A stretch of DNA of 64,000 nt from Balneolaceae bacterium UBA7797. Lineage in GTDB: Bacteria > Bacteroidota > Rhodothermia > Balneolales > Balneolaceae. Below are positions 1 through 8,947 of the stretch, one piece after another (within the stretch, counting starts at the first letter, position 1; each line of letters opens with the position of its first letter). The translations under genes and the position numbers were made by a program. The notes under the pieces are model-generated. The model was not told where the DNA came from. It ran no database searches and saw only the letters and a list, made by a program, of their open reading frames with translations. Location of the stretch: assembly GCA_002480645.1 (NCBI GenBank), contig DLCN01000009.1:124001-188000 (forward strand), in the 5' to 3' direction.

Positions 1-2
1 AG

Positions 3-932
3 AACTACGATATTTATTTAGGTCCTTATGGATATCATAATCTGAGAGCTGGATGGCCGGTAACAGAGATCTACACCTATAATCATCATCCCAGATATAT
101 TGTAAATCAGATGGGATTGCGGAATAAGATCGGGATCTTAAGTGAAGCTTTTGCCCACGAGCGATTATACCAACGTATGAGTTCTACCCACGCTTTTGTG
201 ACGGAGATCCTGGAATTTACGAACGACCATGCTCAGGAGATCGCACAAATAAATGATGAAGCAGAAAAAGCAGCCATCGATCTGGTGAAGGAAAAAGCCG
301 GAAAAGTTAAAAAAGGAGTGCGCTTTAAGATGAGTTATCTGGAAGATATCCCGGCATATCGTAGCTACGAATATATTCCCTATCAGGAAGTGGATTCGGC
401 CGGTGGTTATTTGAGTATGGATGATGTGGGGTATGCCCCAAACCGTGATAAAGTAAAATTAGTGCGGGGAACCCGGATCGTGACCTTAGAAAACGTGAAG
501 AATTACAGTGCTTTTGAACCGGTAGTAGAAAGTACGCTGCCGCGAGGATATTTGATCCCCGCTGAATTTGCTAATATCGCTGAACACTTAGAAAAACAGG
601 GAGCGGTGGTAACTAAGCTTGAAGATAGTATTACAGCAAACGGGGAAGTGTTTGAAGCTACATCTATGGAAAAAGGACGTAGAAAATTTGAAGGTCATTT
701 TATGGTTCAGCTCGAAGGAAGTTTTAAGCCGGCAACCAAAACCTTCGAAAAAGGGGACTATTGCGTAGATCTTGCCCAACCACTGGCCAATTTGATCTTT
801 TATATGCTCGAACCCCAATCAGATGACGGACTGGTTACCTGGAATTTCTTTGATCATTATTTTGAAAGACAGGGGATAAATGAAAGTCCTGTTCAATATC
901 CAGTGTTTAAATATTTTAAACTCGGGAAGTGA
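3..932 (+). CDS. M14-family metallopeptidase, C-terminal part (5' end outside window)
   Basis: The frame is open from the first bases of the window, so the gene starts upstream; 309 codons are visible. The first part resembles the end of a zinc-carboxypeptidase (M14) catalytic domain: a HHPRY stretch followed by a GLRNKIGILSEAF motif, whose Glu fits the conserved catalytic glutamate of the family. The remaining ~200 residues form a C-terminal region of the type seen in secreted Bacteroidota M14 enzymes and probably pack against the catalytic domain. The zinc ligands and any signal peptide lie outside the window. A strong hairpin follows the stop. Family assignment is by motif recognition; the substrate is unknown. 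Confidence 0.75.
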   Translation, partial: NYDIYLGPYGYHNLRAGWPVTEIYTYNHHPRYIVNQMGLRNKIGILSEAFAHERLYQRMSSTHAFVTEILEFTNDHAQEIAQINDEAEKAAIDLVKEKAGKVKKGVRFKMSYLEDIPAYRSYEYIPYQEVDSAGGYLSMDDVGYAPNRDKVKLVRGTRIVTLENVKNYSAFEPVVESTLPRGYLIPAEFANIAEHLEKQGAVVTKLEDSITANGEVFEATSMEKGRRKFEGHFMVQLEGSFKPATKTFEKGDYCVDLAQPLANLIFYMLEPQSDDGLVTWNFFDHYFERQGINESPVQYPVFKYFKLGK

Positions 933-987
933 GAAGAAGCAACTTTGAGTCGGGCCTAAGAAGAGGTGCTTGTATAAAGACCATTAA

Positions 988-1021
988 AAAGGTTCCATCT
1001 CCTTTCAGAAATGGAACCTTT
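988..1021. terminator. Hairpin terminator after the M14 peptidase gene
   Basis: A perfect 11-bp stem (AAAGGTTCCAT / ATGGAACCTTT) closes a 12-nt loop 55 nt after the peptidase stop. The A/T ends make it usable in both directions, so it may also end the minus-strand small gene at 1046. Confidence 0.7.
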
Positions 1022-1045
1022 GAAACCAGAAAATCAGACTAATGA

Positions 1046-1234
1046 TCAGGAAACGATCTTAGATAGGATCACTCCCTTATATTCTTTCAGCATTAAAAAG
1101 GTGCCAACGATGGCACCCGTAAGCATCGCCTTTGCTCCAATCATTACCACTGAATTTGCCGGATCCATGCCTCCGATAATTCCAAAAAGGGTGACACTTG
1201 CTACGATGATAAAAATGTATTTGGCTATTTCCAT
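1046..1234 (-). CDS. Small two-helix membrane protein, unknown function
   Basis: This 62-residue protein has a hydrophobic N-terminal helix (about residues 5-22), a GGMDP turn and a second hydrophobic stretch (about 30-48), then a short Lys-containing tail. An AGAGG Shine-Dalgarno sequence lies 7 nt before the ATG, which favours this frame over the longer overlapping plus-strand frame at 1011-1343; that one has no recognisable features and begins inside the terminator hairpin. I do not recognise a family. It stands alone between the M14 terminator and the VOC genes. Confidence 0.55.
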   Translation of the reverse strand: MEIAKYIFIIVASVTLFGIIGGMDPANSVVMIGAKAMLTGAIVGTFLMLKEYKGVILSKIVS

Positions 1235-1382
1235 GAGATTACCTCTGAAGATTTTTATTTCAGATGACCACCCCTTTGACGCACCAGAAACAAAAAGGTT
1301 GAGTGATTTATACCCAGTTTTACAAGGTGTTACTTATCAGTAATCTTGCCATTGATCTCTGATGGTGAAATCTGCCAATCAA

Positions 1383-1811
1383 TCAGTCCATATTATTCAG
1401 ATCGGCAGGATCACAAATGTCTTCGTAATTTTTGTCGACCGGTTCCCATAATTCAACTTTATAGCCATTTGGGTCCATGATCCAGCCGAATTTGCCATAA
1501 TCATACGATTCCATTTCACCTACGATTTCAACGCCTTCGGCTTTTAGAGTGTTTAGCAGTTCCTCCAGATTTTCCACCCGATAGTTGATCATAGCATCCT
1601 TGGTGCTGGGATTGGTGTATTCCGTGTCATTCTTAAAAATACTCCAGGCTGTAAATCCAGTCTTCTCCTTGTTTTCTGCTTTTCTCCATTGAAAGGTTCC
1701 TCCCCATTTTCCGGATTTGATGCCCAGATGTTTACTATACCAGTCTTTAGTAGCTTCAGGGTCATCCGCTTTCAGAAATATTCCCCCAATTCCGGTTACT
1801 CGTCGTTTCAT
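1383..1811 (-). CDS. VOC-superfamily (glyoxalase/bleomycin-resistance fold) protein
   Basis: The 142-residue product opens with GIGGIFLKADDPEATKDWY, the first beta-alpha unit of a vicinal-oxygen-chelate module, and closes with GWIMDPNGYKVELWEP, the last strand carrying the typical DPxGxxxELW motif whose Glu is a metal ligand in many members. It is one VOC domain with two beta-alpha-beta-beta-beta units, the usual length for a dimeric enzyme. The substrate cannot be read from the sequence. It lies 2 nt downstream of another VOC gene on the same strand and is probably co-transcribed with it. Confidence 0.85.
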   Translation of the reverse strand: MKRRVTGIGGIFLKADDPEATKDWYSKHLGIKSGKWGGTFQWRKAENKEKTGFTAWSIFKNDTEYTNPSTKDAMINYRVENLEELLNTLKAEGVEIVGEMESYDYGKFGWIMDPNGYKVELWEPVDKNYEDICDPADLNNMD

Positions 1812-1813
1812 GG

Positions 1814-2164
1814 CTATTGATTATGTTGATCGAATAATATTTGGTTTCCATCCGGGTCGGCCAATGCGAAATGGCAGGGCCCCTTTTCCTCATGAACGGT
1901 GGGTGATTCCATGAGAAACCCAATGCCTTTATTTTTTAGGTCACGGTAGATCGATCTGGCATCGGTAGGGTTAAAGGTGATGATATTTTCCTCAAACATA
2001 TCCTGAAATAAGCCGATCTTATAATCCCCCCGTTGTAAAATAAGCCATTTATCCTCAATCGACCCAAAACCACCAATGGGCTTAAAACCCAGTTTTTGAT
2101 AAAATTCAAGAGACTTTTGGATATCCTTTACGGCGAGTGATAAAGAGTGTGTTCCGTATTCCAT
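1814..2164 (-). CDS. VOC-superfamily protein
   Basis: This 116-residue single VOC domain begins LSLAVKDIQKSLEFYQKLGF and ends CHFALADPDGNQILFDQ, with the DPDGN turn before the last strand. It is shorter than its downstream neighbour and only distantly similar to it, so the two are not a recent duplication. The upstream DUF1801 gene ends 2 nt before this start, giving a compact three-gene unit of small cytoplasmic proteins. The function may be detoxification or small-molecule binding; nothing here selects a substrate. Confidence 0.85.
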   Translation of the reverse strand: MEYGTHSLSLAVKDIQKSLEFYQKLGFKPIGGFGSIEDKWLILQRGDYKIGLFQDMFEENIITFNPTDARSIYRDLKNKGIGFLMESPTVHEEKGPCHFALADPDGNQILFDQHNQ

Positions 2165-2166
2165 GG

Positions 2167-2625
2167 TTATTTCCTGTTAATGACAGATTCATATGTTTGG
2201 ATCCACTCATCCGGGGTAACTTTAGTGGCTAATTCTGCAATCAGATCGACGGGGACCTTCTTAGGATTTTTAAACCGGATACAGCTTTTCCCCATATCCA
2301 GTTTGGTGGGGACCCGTTTGGCATATTCTTCCCGAAACCAATTCATGAGATCTTCATCGGCGTATACGCATGAGTGATACACCGCTATATGATTTTTTTG
2401 AGAGGCCAGATTAATAAAAGGAAGAGGCTGATTCGGGTCGACATGATAGCCTTCGGGATATTTTGAATGAGGAACCACGTAGCCGATCATGCCATAATTC
2501 ATGGTTTCCTCAAATCCTTGTGGTAAATTATTTTTGATGGCATCTCTAAGCGCACTCATAACTTCTTTTCTGTCTTCAGGTACTTTAGACAGATATTCAT
2601 CCGGGGTAGTAGCTTCTATTTGCAT
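2167..2625 (-). CDS. DUF1801-family protein
   Basis: The 152-residue product matches the DUF1801 pattern: an N-terminal helix pair (VPEDRKEVMSALRDAI), the core ETMNYGMIGYVVP, then a strand region ending with MGKSCIRFKNPKKVP. The family fold is YdhG-like and its biochemical role is unknown. It is first in a tight minus-strand unit with two VOC genes. The 178-nt stretch upstream (2626-2803) holds no convincing gene or site. Confidence 0.75.
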   Translation of the reverse strand: MQIEATTPDEYLSKVPEDRKEVMSALRDAIKNNLPQGFEETMNYGMIGYVVPHSKYPEGYHVDPNQPLPFINLASQKNHIAVYHSCVYADEDLMNWFREEYAKRVPTKLDMGKSCIRFKNPKKVPVDLIAELATKVTPDEWIQTYESVINRK

Positions 2626-2803
2626 GATCTTTTCTGAATGGTGATTCCGTTATCGCATTGGAGGTGAGTTCCAATACAATACAACGTAAATCACAGAAAT
2701 ATGCAAATAGTTGGATTATTACCGGCGCGGTTTGATTAGTTAAATGTTTGTATGGTAATTGATGAATCCTGTGGGTACACAAATAATACAGGGTCTGAAA
2801 TGA

Positions 2804-3118
2804 TCATTCTTTCTGAATTCCCAATATGGTGATGACCGGTAATTCCACTCCCCATCCACAAGTAAAGACATGATCTGTTGGGGAATAAGTAAAAGCGACT
2901 TTCAAACTATCCACCAAGTAGCTTTGGGGCAGATCGTTTGGATGTACCACTTTATTCTCAGGCAGTTCGATCACCCAGTCGCACCCATCAACCGCAGGAG
3001 CTCCGGTGAACCGGATGAGTCCGGTTTCGGAAAAAACCTCCGGCTCCACGATCTTGTCGGTGCAAGAAATGACCAACAAGATCGCCAAAAGTAAAATGGG
3101 TGTGATTCTATTATTCAA
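2804..3118 (-). CDS. Small lipoprotein, unknown function; TTG start coupled to the upstream gene
   Basis: The 104-residue product starts with a lipoprotein signal (hydrophobic LLLAILLV then ISC, the lipobox Cys at about residue 19), so it is probably anchored to a periplasmic or outer membrane leaflet. The mature part has two Cys (in DGCDW and FTCGWG) that could pair. There is no ATG: the first codon is TTG, directly after the TGA stop of the M29 aminopeptidase gene (TGATTG), which suggests translation by re-initiation. No family is recognised. Confidence 0.6.
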   Translation of the reverse strand: MNNRITPILLLAILLVISCTDKIVEPEVFSETGLIRFTGAPAVDGCDWVIELPENKVVHPNDLPQSYLVDSLKVAFTYSPTDHVFTCGWGVELPVITILGIQKE

Positions 3119-4282
3119 TCAGGAAAGTAGGTTTTCAGGATTCAATCCTTTCAGGTCTTCAGTCACAAATTCACGCCCTTTTCTTATCAGTTCACCATCC
3201 AGGTAAACATCAGCACCGATACAAACCAGGTCCCAGTGAATGTTGCTGGAATTTCCGTTAGGGGCAATCTCATAATCTTTGCCTAAGGTAAGATGGTTGG
3301 AGCCGTAGATCTTTTCATCAAAGAGAATGTCATACATCGGACTTTCGATAACCGGGTTAGTTCCGAAACTGAATTCACCAAAACGTCGGGCTCCTTCATC
3401 GGTATCCAGGATGTCTTTTAACGCATCATTATTGGATGAATCAAAATCTACTACAACACCATTCTCAACGACCAGTTTAACAAATTCAAAAGGCTTACCC
3501 TGATAAACAGATGGCGCATATGTGATGGTTCCGTTCACAGTATCACGAACGGGAGAGGTAAAGAGTTCTCCATCAGGGATATTATGAGCTCCGTAGCAGG
3601 GCACCCAATTTTGCCCCTTCACTGAAAAACTGATGTCGGTACCTTCACCTTTTAAAGTGATCATGTCGGTAGCTCGGAGTCTTTTTTCCAGTGGCTCCAT
3701 AGCGGTTTTTAGTTTGGCATAATCTACCAGGCAGGCTTTGTAGTAAAACTCAGTAAACTCTCGCGTTGGGAGTTTTGCATTCATTGCAAAGGCCGGAGAC
3801 GGGTAACGCATAATGCACCAACGAGTGTTATTCACTCGTTCCTCAAAATGAACCGGGTGCAGAAAATGTTCACTGTAGGCTTTATTCGCCTCTTTTCCGG
3901 CTTTTGAATTCTCATAGATATTTTCAGAAGCGCGGATACCAATAAACACATCCATTTGTTTCATTAGGGGAAGTTGGTCCACTTCAGCCTGATTTTTCCA
4001 GAAAGCCTCGTCCCCATTTTCGATGAGCAAACGTTGTGTCTCAGTGTCTTCGATCTGAATAAATGGATGAGCTCCTTTCTCTCTGATCTGCTCCACGAGT
4101 GCCCGCAGAAGGTTTATTCCATTCAGTCCGATCAACTGAACCATTACATTTTCATCTTGTTGGAGTTTGGTGCTGTGCTCAAGAATGAGCGTTGCCATTT
4201 CCTGATCGTTTTGTGAAATCACGGTAGAACCTCGGATTAATTCGTTTTTTATTTTTGATCCAAAATAATGGATTTCAGACAA
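3119..4282 (-). CDS. M29-family (aminopeptidase T/AmpS-type) metalloaminopeptidase
   Basis: The product is a cytoplasmic M29 aminopeptidase removing N-terminal residues from peptides. Recognisable family signatures, in order, are NIPDGE (metal-ligand Glu), GEFSFGTN, DEKIYGSNHLTLG (His ligand) and IHWDLV (His and Asp ligands), spaced as in the two-metal M29 site. At up to 387 residues it is near the usual ~400. The start is uncertain: the longest frame opens with TTG at 4282, and the first ATG is 28 codons later, which would cut the expected N-terminal helix. It follows the ABC ATPase gene by 25 nt and is coupled to the lipoprotein gene downstream. Confidence 0.85.
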   Translation of the reverse strand: MSEIHYFGSKIKNELIRGSTVISQNDQEMATLILEHSTKLQQDENVMVQLIGLNGINLLRALVEQIREKGAHPFIQIEDTETQRLLIENGDEAFWKNQAEVDQLPLMKQMDVFIGIRASENIYENSKAGKEANKAYSEHFLHPVHFEERVNNTRWCIMRYPSPAFAMNAKLPTREFTEFYYKACLVDYAKLKTAMEPLEKRLRATDMITLKGEGTDISFSVKGQNWVPCYGAHNIPDGELFTSPVRDTVNGTITYAPSVYQGKPFEFVKLVVENGVVVDFDSSNNDALKDILDTDEGARRFGEFSFGTNPVIESPMYDILFDEKIYGSNHLTLGKDYEIAPNGNSSNIHWDLVCIGADVYLDGELIRKGREFVTEDLKGLNPENLLS

Positions 4283-4307
4283 ACTTCGAGTACGAAAGAA
4301 CGGTAGT

Positions 4308-4925
4308 TTAACTATTCAAACGGATCACCTGATCACACAGATCGATCTCTGCAGGATCATTAGAAGCGATGATCACCAGCTTGTCTTCTTCTTTTTGCTG
4401 AAATGCGATGGACTTCACGAGTTCGTGTCCTTTATCATCCAGATTAGAACCGGGTTCATCTAAAAACAGAATATCCGGATTTCGTAACAAGGCTGCTGCC
4501 AGTTTGATCCTCTGTTGCTGGCCGGTAGAAAGCTGTTTGAATAATTGCTGTTTAAACTCACTCATCTGTACAAATTCAAGCAGTTCATCCAGCTCAGGGT
4601 GCAGTGTGTTTCCGGTATTCAGATCTGCGATAAACTCAAGATTCTCTAAAGCCGTCAGTTCTGCATATAAATTGATATAGGGAGCAGCATAACCGATGCG
4701 AGGCCTGATCTCATCCTTCTGCAACTCATTATCATGTTCTTTCCAGGTGATTGTTCCATTTGAAGGACGAGCCAATCCAGCCAGGCATTTTAGCAATGTT
4801 GATTTACCACTACCGTTATATCCGGCAATACCCAGAATTCCGTTAGAATGGGAAAAACTCAGGTCCTCAAAAATGACCCGTTTATTATAGGTTTTGGCCA
4901 GCTGTTCTGCCTGCAATACGATCAT
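4308..4925 (-). CDS. ABC-transporter ATP-binding protein, CcmA-like
   Basis: The 205-residue nucleotide-binding protein has Walker A GYNGSGKST (about residue 35), a Q-loop region near IGYAAPYINLY, the signature LSTGQQQR (about 137), Walker B DILFLDEP (about 157) and a final switch region without the usual His (IIASNDPAE). The small size and sequence style resemble CcmA, the heme-exporter ATPase of cytochrome c maturation, but no CcmB/CcmC-type membrane gene is adjacent. The partner permease is therefore elsewhere or the assignment to heme export is wrong. The loss of the H-loop His (Asn in its place) is notable because it normally contacts the ATP gamma phosphate. Confidence 0.75.
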   Translation of the reverse strand: MIVLQAEQLAKTYNKRVIFEDLSFSHSNGILGIAGYNGSGKSTLLKCLAGLARPSNGTITWKEHDNELQKDEIRPRIGYAAPYINLYAELTALENLEFIADLNTGNTLHPELDELLEFVQMSEFKQQLFKQLSTGQQQRIKLAAALLRNPDILFLDEPGSNLDDKGHELVKSIAFQQKEEDKLVIIASNDPAEIDLCDQVIRLNS

Positions 4926-5054
4926 GTCGGAAATTAGTAAGTAAATTGATCAAACTGGAATCTAATATTAGTTTGACCGCAACAAATATTCACAATAAAC
5001 TGTTTGTATTGGCTCAGGGCAGCTTTTATTTTCCCGTTGTAATCCTAACACTTC

Positions 5055-6842
5055 ATGCAACAAATAATAGACAAAATTACTGACCGCCTGGTAAGTCTGG
5101 TTAAGAGCGATAGGCCGGTGTATACCCCAAAGGAGCTGCTAAAAGCTGGTATTCCTTCGTTTGTTGTAGAGCGTATTCGCATGGTTCTGGAAGATAAAGT
5201 ACGGGAAGAGATCCAGTTACCCTCTGCTCATTGGTACGATCAAACATCCAGATTAGTAATGGATGCCTGGAGTGATTTTGAACAGAATGCGGTAAGTAAT
5301 TCTTACATACCCGCTGAAGAACTGTACAATATTGTAAACCATGTTACCGGTGATGTATTACGAGTTTTTATTGAGCCGAGAAAGAACATGGCAGAGTATA
5401 TTTTTCGCGGTGAGGATGAGTTAAATCTGGAAGAACTCACATTTCGCGGAAATCAACTTACCATTTATAAGCACTTTGGAGCGGCGATCCCTCTTTACAT
5501 GAAGAAGAGAGAGTTGGAAACTCTAACCAAAGAGCGATGCGAGCAACTTATTCGTAAGCTGGATGCCAAGTTAGTTGCCTCATACACTCCGGCAGAATGG
5601 GCAAAAAAACTGGAACAATTATTCGTTTTATTTGGCGGAAAAGTTGAACCCGGATTACTGCAACGATTCTTTGATGATAAAGGCTTAAATCAATTATCAA
5701 AAAGATTTGAAGGGTATAAAAGCGAGGTTTCGCAGGAAGATTTTATTTACATTATTTCAAGTGATGATGCGGATGAATTGATCACTGAATCTGAAGAGCC
5801 CGAGATCACAAAAGAAGATATCGAGAAAGCCGAAGCGAGTGTCAAAGATCTGTCAGAAAAAACAGATACAGAACAATCACTGATCGAGAGCTTTTTTGGA
5901 GACTATGATTACGTTCCCTACGACGAAACTGAAGAAGGGGATGTAAATGCCAGCCTTGCTGAGAGCTACGTGGAAGGTAATCTTACCGAAGAAGAGATGG
6001 ATGAACTGCTTACTGATATTGCCAGTGAAGGGGTTATCGAAGTTGATGAATACACAGATTTCAGCTCTTTGAACAGTATGTTTAGTGTAGATGGAGCAGA
6101 GGATGAGGAAGCCGAAATTTCGGAAACCACCAGTGATATTGCCGACTCTATTAAAGACAAAAAACATCGGAGTTCCACCGAAGACCTGCAGGAGTTCAGA
6201 GACAACCTGACTTCTATTCTTGAAGATGCCAAAAGTTCGTTTGAGGATATTGAACAGGAAGAAGGAGATGAACTCATTGAAGATTCTTCGGTAGATGAGC
6301 CGGAAGATCCTCCGGTACTGATTGCTGAAGAACTTGACGAGGAAGAGGATCCGATCTCGGATAATGAAGATGAACAACCCATGTGGGCCAAGTTTCTAAG
6401 TGCCGATCAAATGAATGTGATCATGGGCGGGGAACGCAGCAAAGAAAGGGAAATAACGAATGGGGAAGAATCGGAGAAAGAGATCGACCTCACCGAGTTT
6501 CAGGATGATGAACCTATTGACGACCTGATCTCAGTGGATGAGGAAATTTCGGTAAATGATGATGGTTTTATTGATGACTCCATTCCCGGAACCCCTAACA
6601 AAGATATTTTACTCACAGATATACTCATCGACCGCAAAGCTGAATTTATCGAATTACTGTTTGCAGGAAGCGAAGATGCTTACAACTCAGCAATTGATAC
6701 AATTCAGGAATTTGAAAGCTGGAAAGAAACCTCCGCATACATTCATAAAGAAGTCTTTACGAAAAATGATGTGGATCTCTTCACCGGAGCAGCCGTTGAT
6801 TTTACTGATCGCATGCATCGGTATTTCAACGGATTACTCTAA
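5055..6842 (+). CDS. Large acidic protein of unknown function, upstream of the acyl-CoA carboxylase gene
   Basis: The 595-residue protein has three parts. Residues 1 to ~235 look folded and mostly helical, with many basic and aromatic residues. Residues ~240-515 are very acidic and low in hydrophobics (runs such as EELDEEEDP), so probably disordered. The last ~75 residues (from NKDILLTDILIDRKAEF) look helical again. There is no signal peptide or membrane helix. I recognise no family. The stop is 17 nt before the carboxylase start, so the two are probably one operon, and a role in organising or regulating the carboxylase is possible but only inferred. The antisense Ser-rich frame across the acidic section is a shadow. 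Confidence 0.8.
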   Translation: MQQIIDKITDRLVSLVKSDRPVYTPKELLKAGIPSFVVERIRMVLEDKVREEIQLPSAHWYDQTSRLVMDAWSDFEQNAVSNSYIPAEELYNIVNHVTGDVLRVFIEPRKNMAEYIFRGEDELNLEELTFRGNQLTIYKHFGAAIPLYMKKRELETLTKERCEQLIRKLDAKLVASYTPAEWAKKLEQLFVLFGGKVEPGLLQRFFDDKGLNQLSKRFEGYKSEVSQEDFIYIISSDDADELITESEEPEITKEDIEKAEASVKDLSEKTDTEQSLIESFFGDYDYVPYDETEEGDVNASLAESYVEGNLTEEEMDELLTDIASEGVIEVDEYTDFSSLNSMFSVDGAEDEEAEISETTSDIADSIKDKKHRSSTEDLQEFRDNLTSILEDAKSSFEDIEQEEGDELIEDSSVDEPEDPPVLIAEELDEEEDPISDNEDEQPMWAKFLSADQMNVIMGGERSKEREITNGEESEKEIDLTEFQDDEPIDDLISVDEEISVNDDGFIDDSIPGTPNKDILLTDILIDRKAEFIELLFAGSEDAYNSAIDTIQEFESWKETSAYIHKEVFTKNDVDLFTGAAVDFTDRMHRYFNGLL

Positions 6843-6859
6843 AAAAATATAGGAGTCGT

Positions 6860-8410
6860 ATGGAACCAAATAAAAAGGTGGAACGCCTGATTAATCTTCG
6901 AAAAGAAGCACTTAAGGGTGGAAGCGAGGCAAGAATTGAAAAACAGCATAAGAAAGGGAAATTAACCGCTCGTGAACGAGTGGATCTGCTGTTGGATAAA
7001 GGCACCTTCGAAGAGATCGATAAGTTCGTAACTCATCGCAGTACGGCCTTTGGTCTCGATCAACAACATATTTTGGGTGATGGCGTGGTTACCGGTTTCG
7101 GGAAGATCAACGGAAAACCCGTGTATGTTTTCAGTCAGGATTTTACAGTTTTCGGGGGCTCACTATCCGAAACTTATGCTGAGAAAATGTGCAAGATCAT
7201 GGATCTTGCCATGAAAAATGGAATTCCTGTGATCGGACTGAATGATTCAGGAGGTGCCCGTATTCAGGAAGGGGTTGCTTCATTAGGTGGCTACGCCGAA
7301 GTTTTCTGGCGAAATACCATGGCTTCAGGGGTAGTTCCTCAGATATCTGCGGTAATGGGACCATGTGCCGGTGGTGCAGTGTATAGTCCGGCACTTACTG
7401 ATTTCGTGTTCATGGTAGAGAATACCAGTTACATGTTTGTAACCGGACCGAATGTGGTTAAAACGGTTACTCACGAAGAGGTGACATCAGAGGAACTGGG
7501 AGGAGCACTCACGCATAATTCCAAATCAGGTGTGGCTCATTTTCTTATGCCGAACGATGCGGTATGTATTCAGAATATCCGAAAACTGATGACCTATATC
7601 CCTCAGAATTGCGAGGAAAAAGTGCCTGATATTGAGCCAAAAGCTCCCAATAAAGTAAAAGCAGCTGCACTTGATGAGATCGTGCCTTTAAACCCGAATA
7701 AACCTTACGATATTAAGGATGTGATCAACGGGGTGGTAGATGAAGATTCTTTCTTTGAAGTGCACAAAGAATATGCAGAAAATATTGTGGTGGGTTTTGC
7801 CCGGCTTGGGGGTAAAAGTGTAGGTATTGTTGCCAATCAACCTTTGTCTCTGGCCGGGGTGCTGGGAATTCGTTCCTCGCTAAAAGGGGCTCGGTTTGTT
7901 CGTTTTTGTGATGCATTCAATATTCCTTTGGTCGTATTTGTGGATGTACCGGGTTTTTTACCGGGTACCGATCAGGAATGGGGTGGTATCATTAAACATG
8001 GCGCAAAATTGTTGTACGCGTTTTGTGAGGCTACCGTACCAAAAATGACCGTGATCACCCGTAAAGCCTATGGTGGAGCCTATGATGTGATGAATTCTAA
8101 ACACATTCGCGCTGATTATAACGTAGCCTGGCCAACGGCAGAGATCGCTGTAATGGGAACGAAAGGAGCCGTTGAGATCATCTTCAGAAAGGAGATCGCC
8201 GATGCAAAAGACCCAGTAGCTAAACAGAAAGAGCTGGAAGAACAATATGCCGAAGAATTTGCGCATCCGTATAAAGCAGCTGCCAGAGGTTACATCGATG
8301 ACGTGATTCTTCCACACGAAACACGTGAAAAGTTGATTCACGCTCTTGAATTTAGTCAGCATAAGGTAGATTCAGTGCCGAAGAAAAAGCACGATAATCT
8401 GCCGTTATAA
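6860..8410 (+). CDS. pccB: Acyl-CoA carboxylase carboxyltransferase (beta) subunit, probably propionyl-CoA type
   Basis: This 516-residue enzyme transfers a carboxyl group from biotin to an acyl-CoA, probably propionyl-CoA to give methylmalonyl-CoA. It has the two crotonase-like carboxyltransferase halves: the N-terminal one contains NDSGGARIQEGV and GPCAGGAVYSPAL, the C-terminal one contains PGFLPGTDQEWGGIIKHGAKLLYA and RKAYGGAYDVMNSKH. Asp409 in GGAYDVM sits where actinobacterial PccB has Asp422, the residue known to favour propionyl- over butyryl-CoA. The biotin carboxylase/BCCP subunit is not in the window. GGAG upstream (6851-6854) gives a good start. It follows the acidic protein gene by 17 nt and ends at a terminator. 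Confidence 0.93.
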   Translation: MEPNKKVERLINLRKEALKGGSEARIEKQHKKGKLTARERVDLLLDKGTFEEIDKFVTHRSTAFGLDQQHILGDGVVTGFGKINGKPVYVFSQDFTVFGGSLSETYAEKMCKIMDLAMKNGIPVIGLNDSGGARIQEGVASLGGYAEVFWRNTMASGVVPQISAVMGPCAGGAVYSPALTDFVFMVENTSYMFVTGPNVVKTVTHEEVTSEELGGALTHNSKSGVAHFLMPNDAVCIQNIRKLMTYIPQNCEEKVPDIEPKAPNKVKAAALDEIVPLNPNKPYDIKDVINGVVDEDSFFEVHKEYAENIVVGFARLGGKSVGIVANQPLSLAGVLGIRSSLKGARFVRFCDAFNIPLVVFVDVPGFLPGTDQEWGGIIKHGAKLLYAFCEATVPKMTVITRKAYGGAYDVMNSKHIRADYNVAWPTAEIAVMGTKGAVEIIFRKEIADAKDPVAKQKELEEQYAEEFAHPYKAAARGYIDDVILPHETREKLIHALEFSQHKVDSVPKKKHDNLPL

Positions 8411-8419
8411 ATTTCGAAT

Positions 8420-8453
8420 ACCGGATCTGTAATACCTAACAGGTCCGGTTTTA
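8420..8453 (+). terminator. Intrinsic terminator after pccB
   Basis: An 11-bp stem with one mismatch (ACCGGATCTGT / ACAGGTCCGGT) is followed by a short T run; it starts 10 nt after the stop and overlaps the end of the convergent GNAT gene. Confidence 0.8.
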
Positions 8454-8933
8454 TAACCTGCGAGACATGATATAGGCGTTGGTTAATCCATGATCTGAGT
8501 GTTGGAAGGCATCCGGAATTTCACCGATCACATCAAAACCTAGTTCTTTCCACAGATGGATGGCTGTCTCATTAGTTTTCACTACTATATTGAATTGTAT
8601 GGATAGAAAACCAAGGTCACGGGCAACATTCAACGAGAATACACCCAATTGCCGGCCTATTCCTTTACCCCGGTGATTTGGCGAAACCATATACGATGCA
8701 TTTGCAACATGAGATCCCAAACCCGGATGATTTTCTTTTATGATGAAAGTCCCAACAATTTCTGATTCAATTTCAGCCACATAGGTGATATCCGAAGTTT
8801 CCATCCAATAGGCCTTCATTTCCAGTTCACTGGAGTCTGGGGCGTAAACGTAGGTGTCACCGGTTGCGATCACAGCCCGTATGATAGACCATATCCCGGG
8901 CCAGTCTGCCTCAGATGCTTTACGGATCAGCAT
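8451..8933 (-). CDS. GNAT-family N-acetyltransferase
   Basis: The 160-residue product is a single GNAT domain. Motif A is present as NHRGKGIGRQLGVFSLNVARDLG (Q/RxxGxG/A acetyl-CoA loop at about residues 90-95), preceded by the beta4 strand NASYMVSP and followed by the FNIVVKTNETAIHLWKELGF region with the motif-B Asn and Trp-x-x-x-GF. The sequence resembles phosphinothricin/amino-acid acetyltransferase-like members. The acceptor is unknown. It is convergent with pccB and lies 14 nt downstream of the thioesterase gene. Confidence 0.88.
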   Translation of the reverse strand: MLIRKASEADWPGIWSIIRAVIATGDTYVYAPDSSELEMKAYWMETSDITYVAEIESEIVGTFIIKENHPGLGSHVANASYMVSPNHRGKGIGRQLGVFSLNVARDLGFLSIQFNIVVKTNETAIHLWKELGFDVIGEIPDAFQHSDHGLTNAYIMSRRL

Positions 8934-8947
8934 GAGAAAATATTGAA

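Noticed and set aside
1011..1343. Plus-strand 110-residue frame opposite the small membrane protein
   Set aside because: It begins inside the terminator hairpin, has no SD and no domain; the minus-strand frame has an SD and two clear helices.
5877..6391. Long antisense frames (141 and 166 residues) across the acidic protein gene
   Set aside because: One is almost only Ser, the other Phe/Ile-rich; both are the expected complements of Glu/Asp-rich codons.
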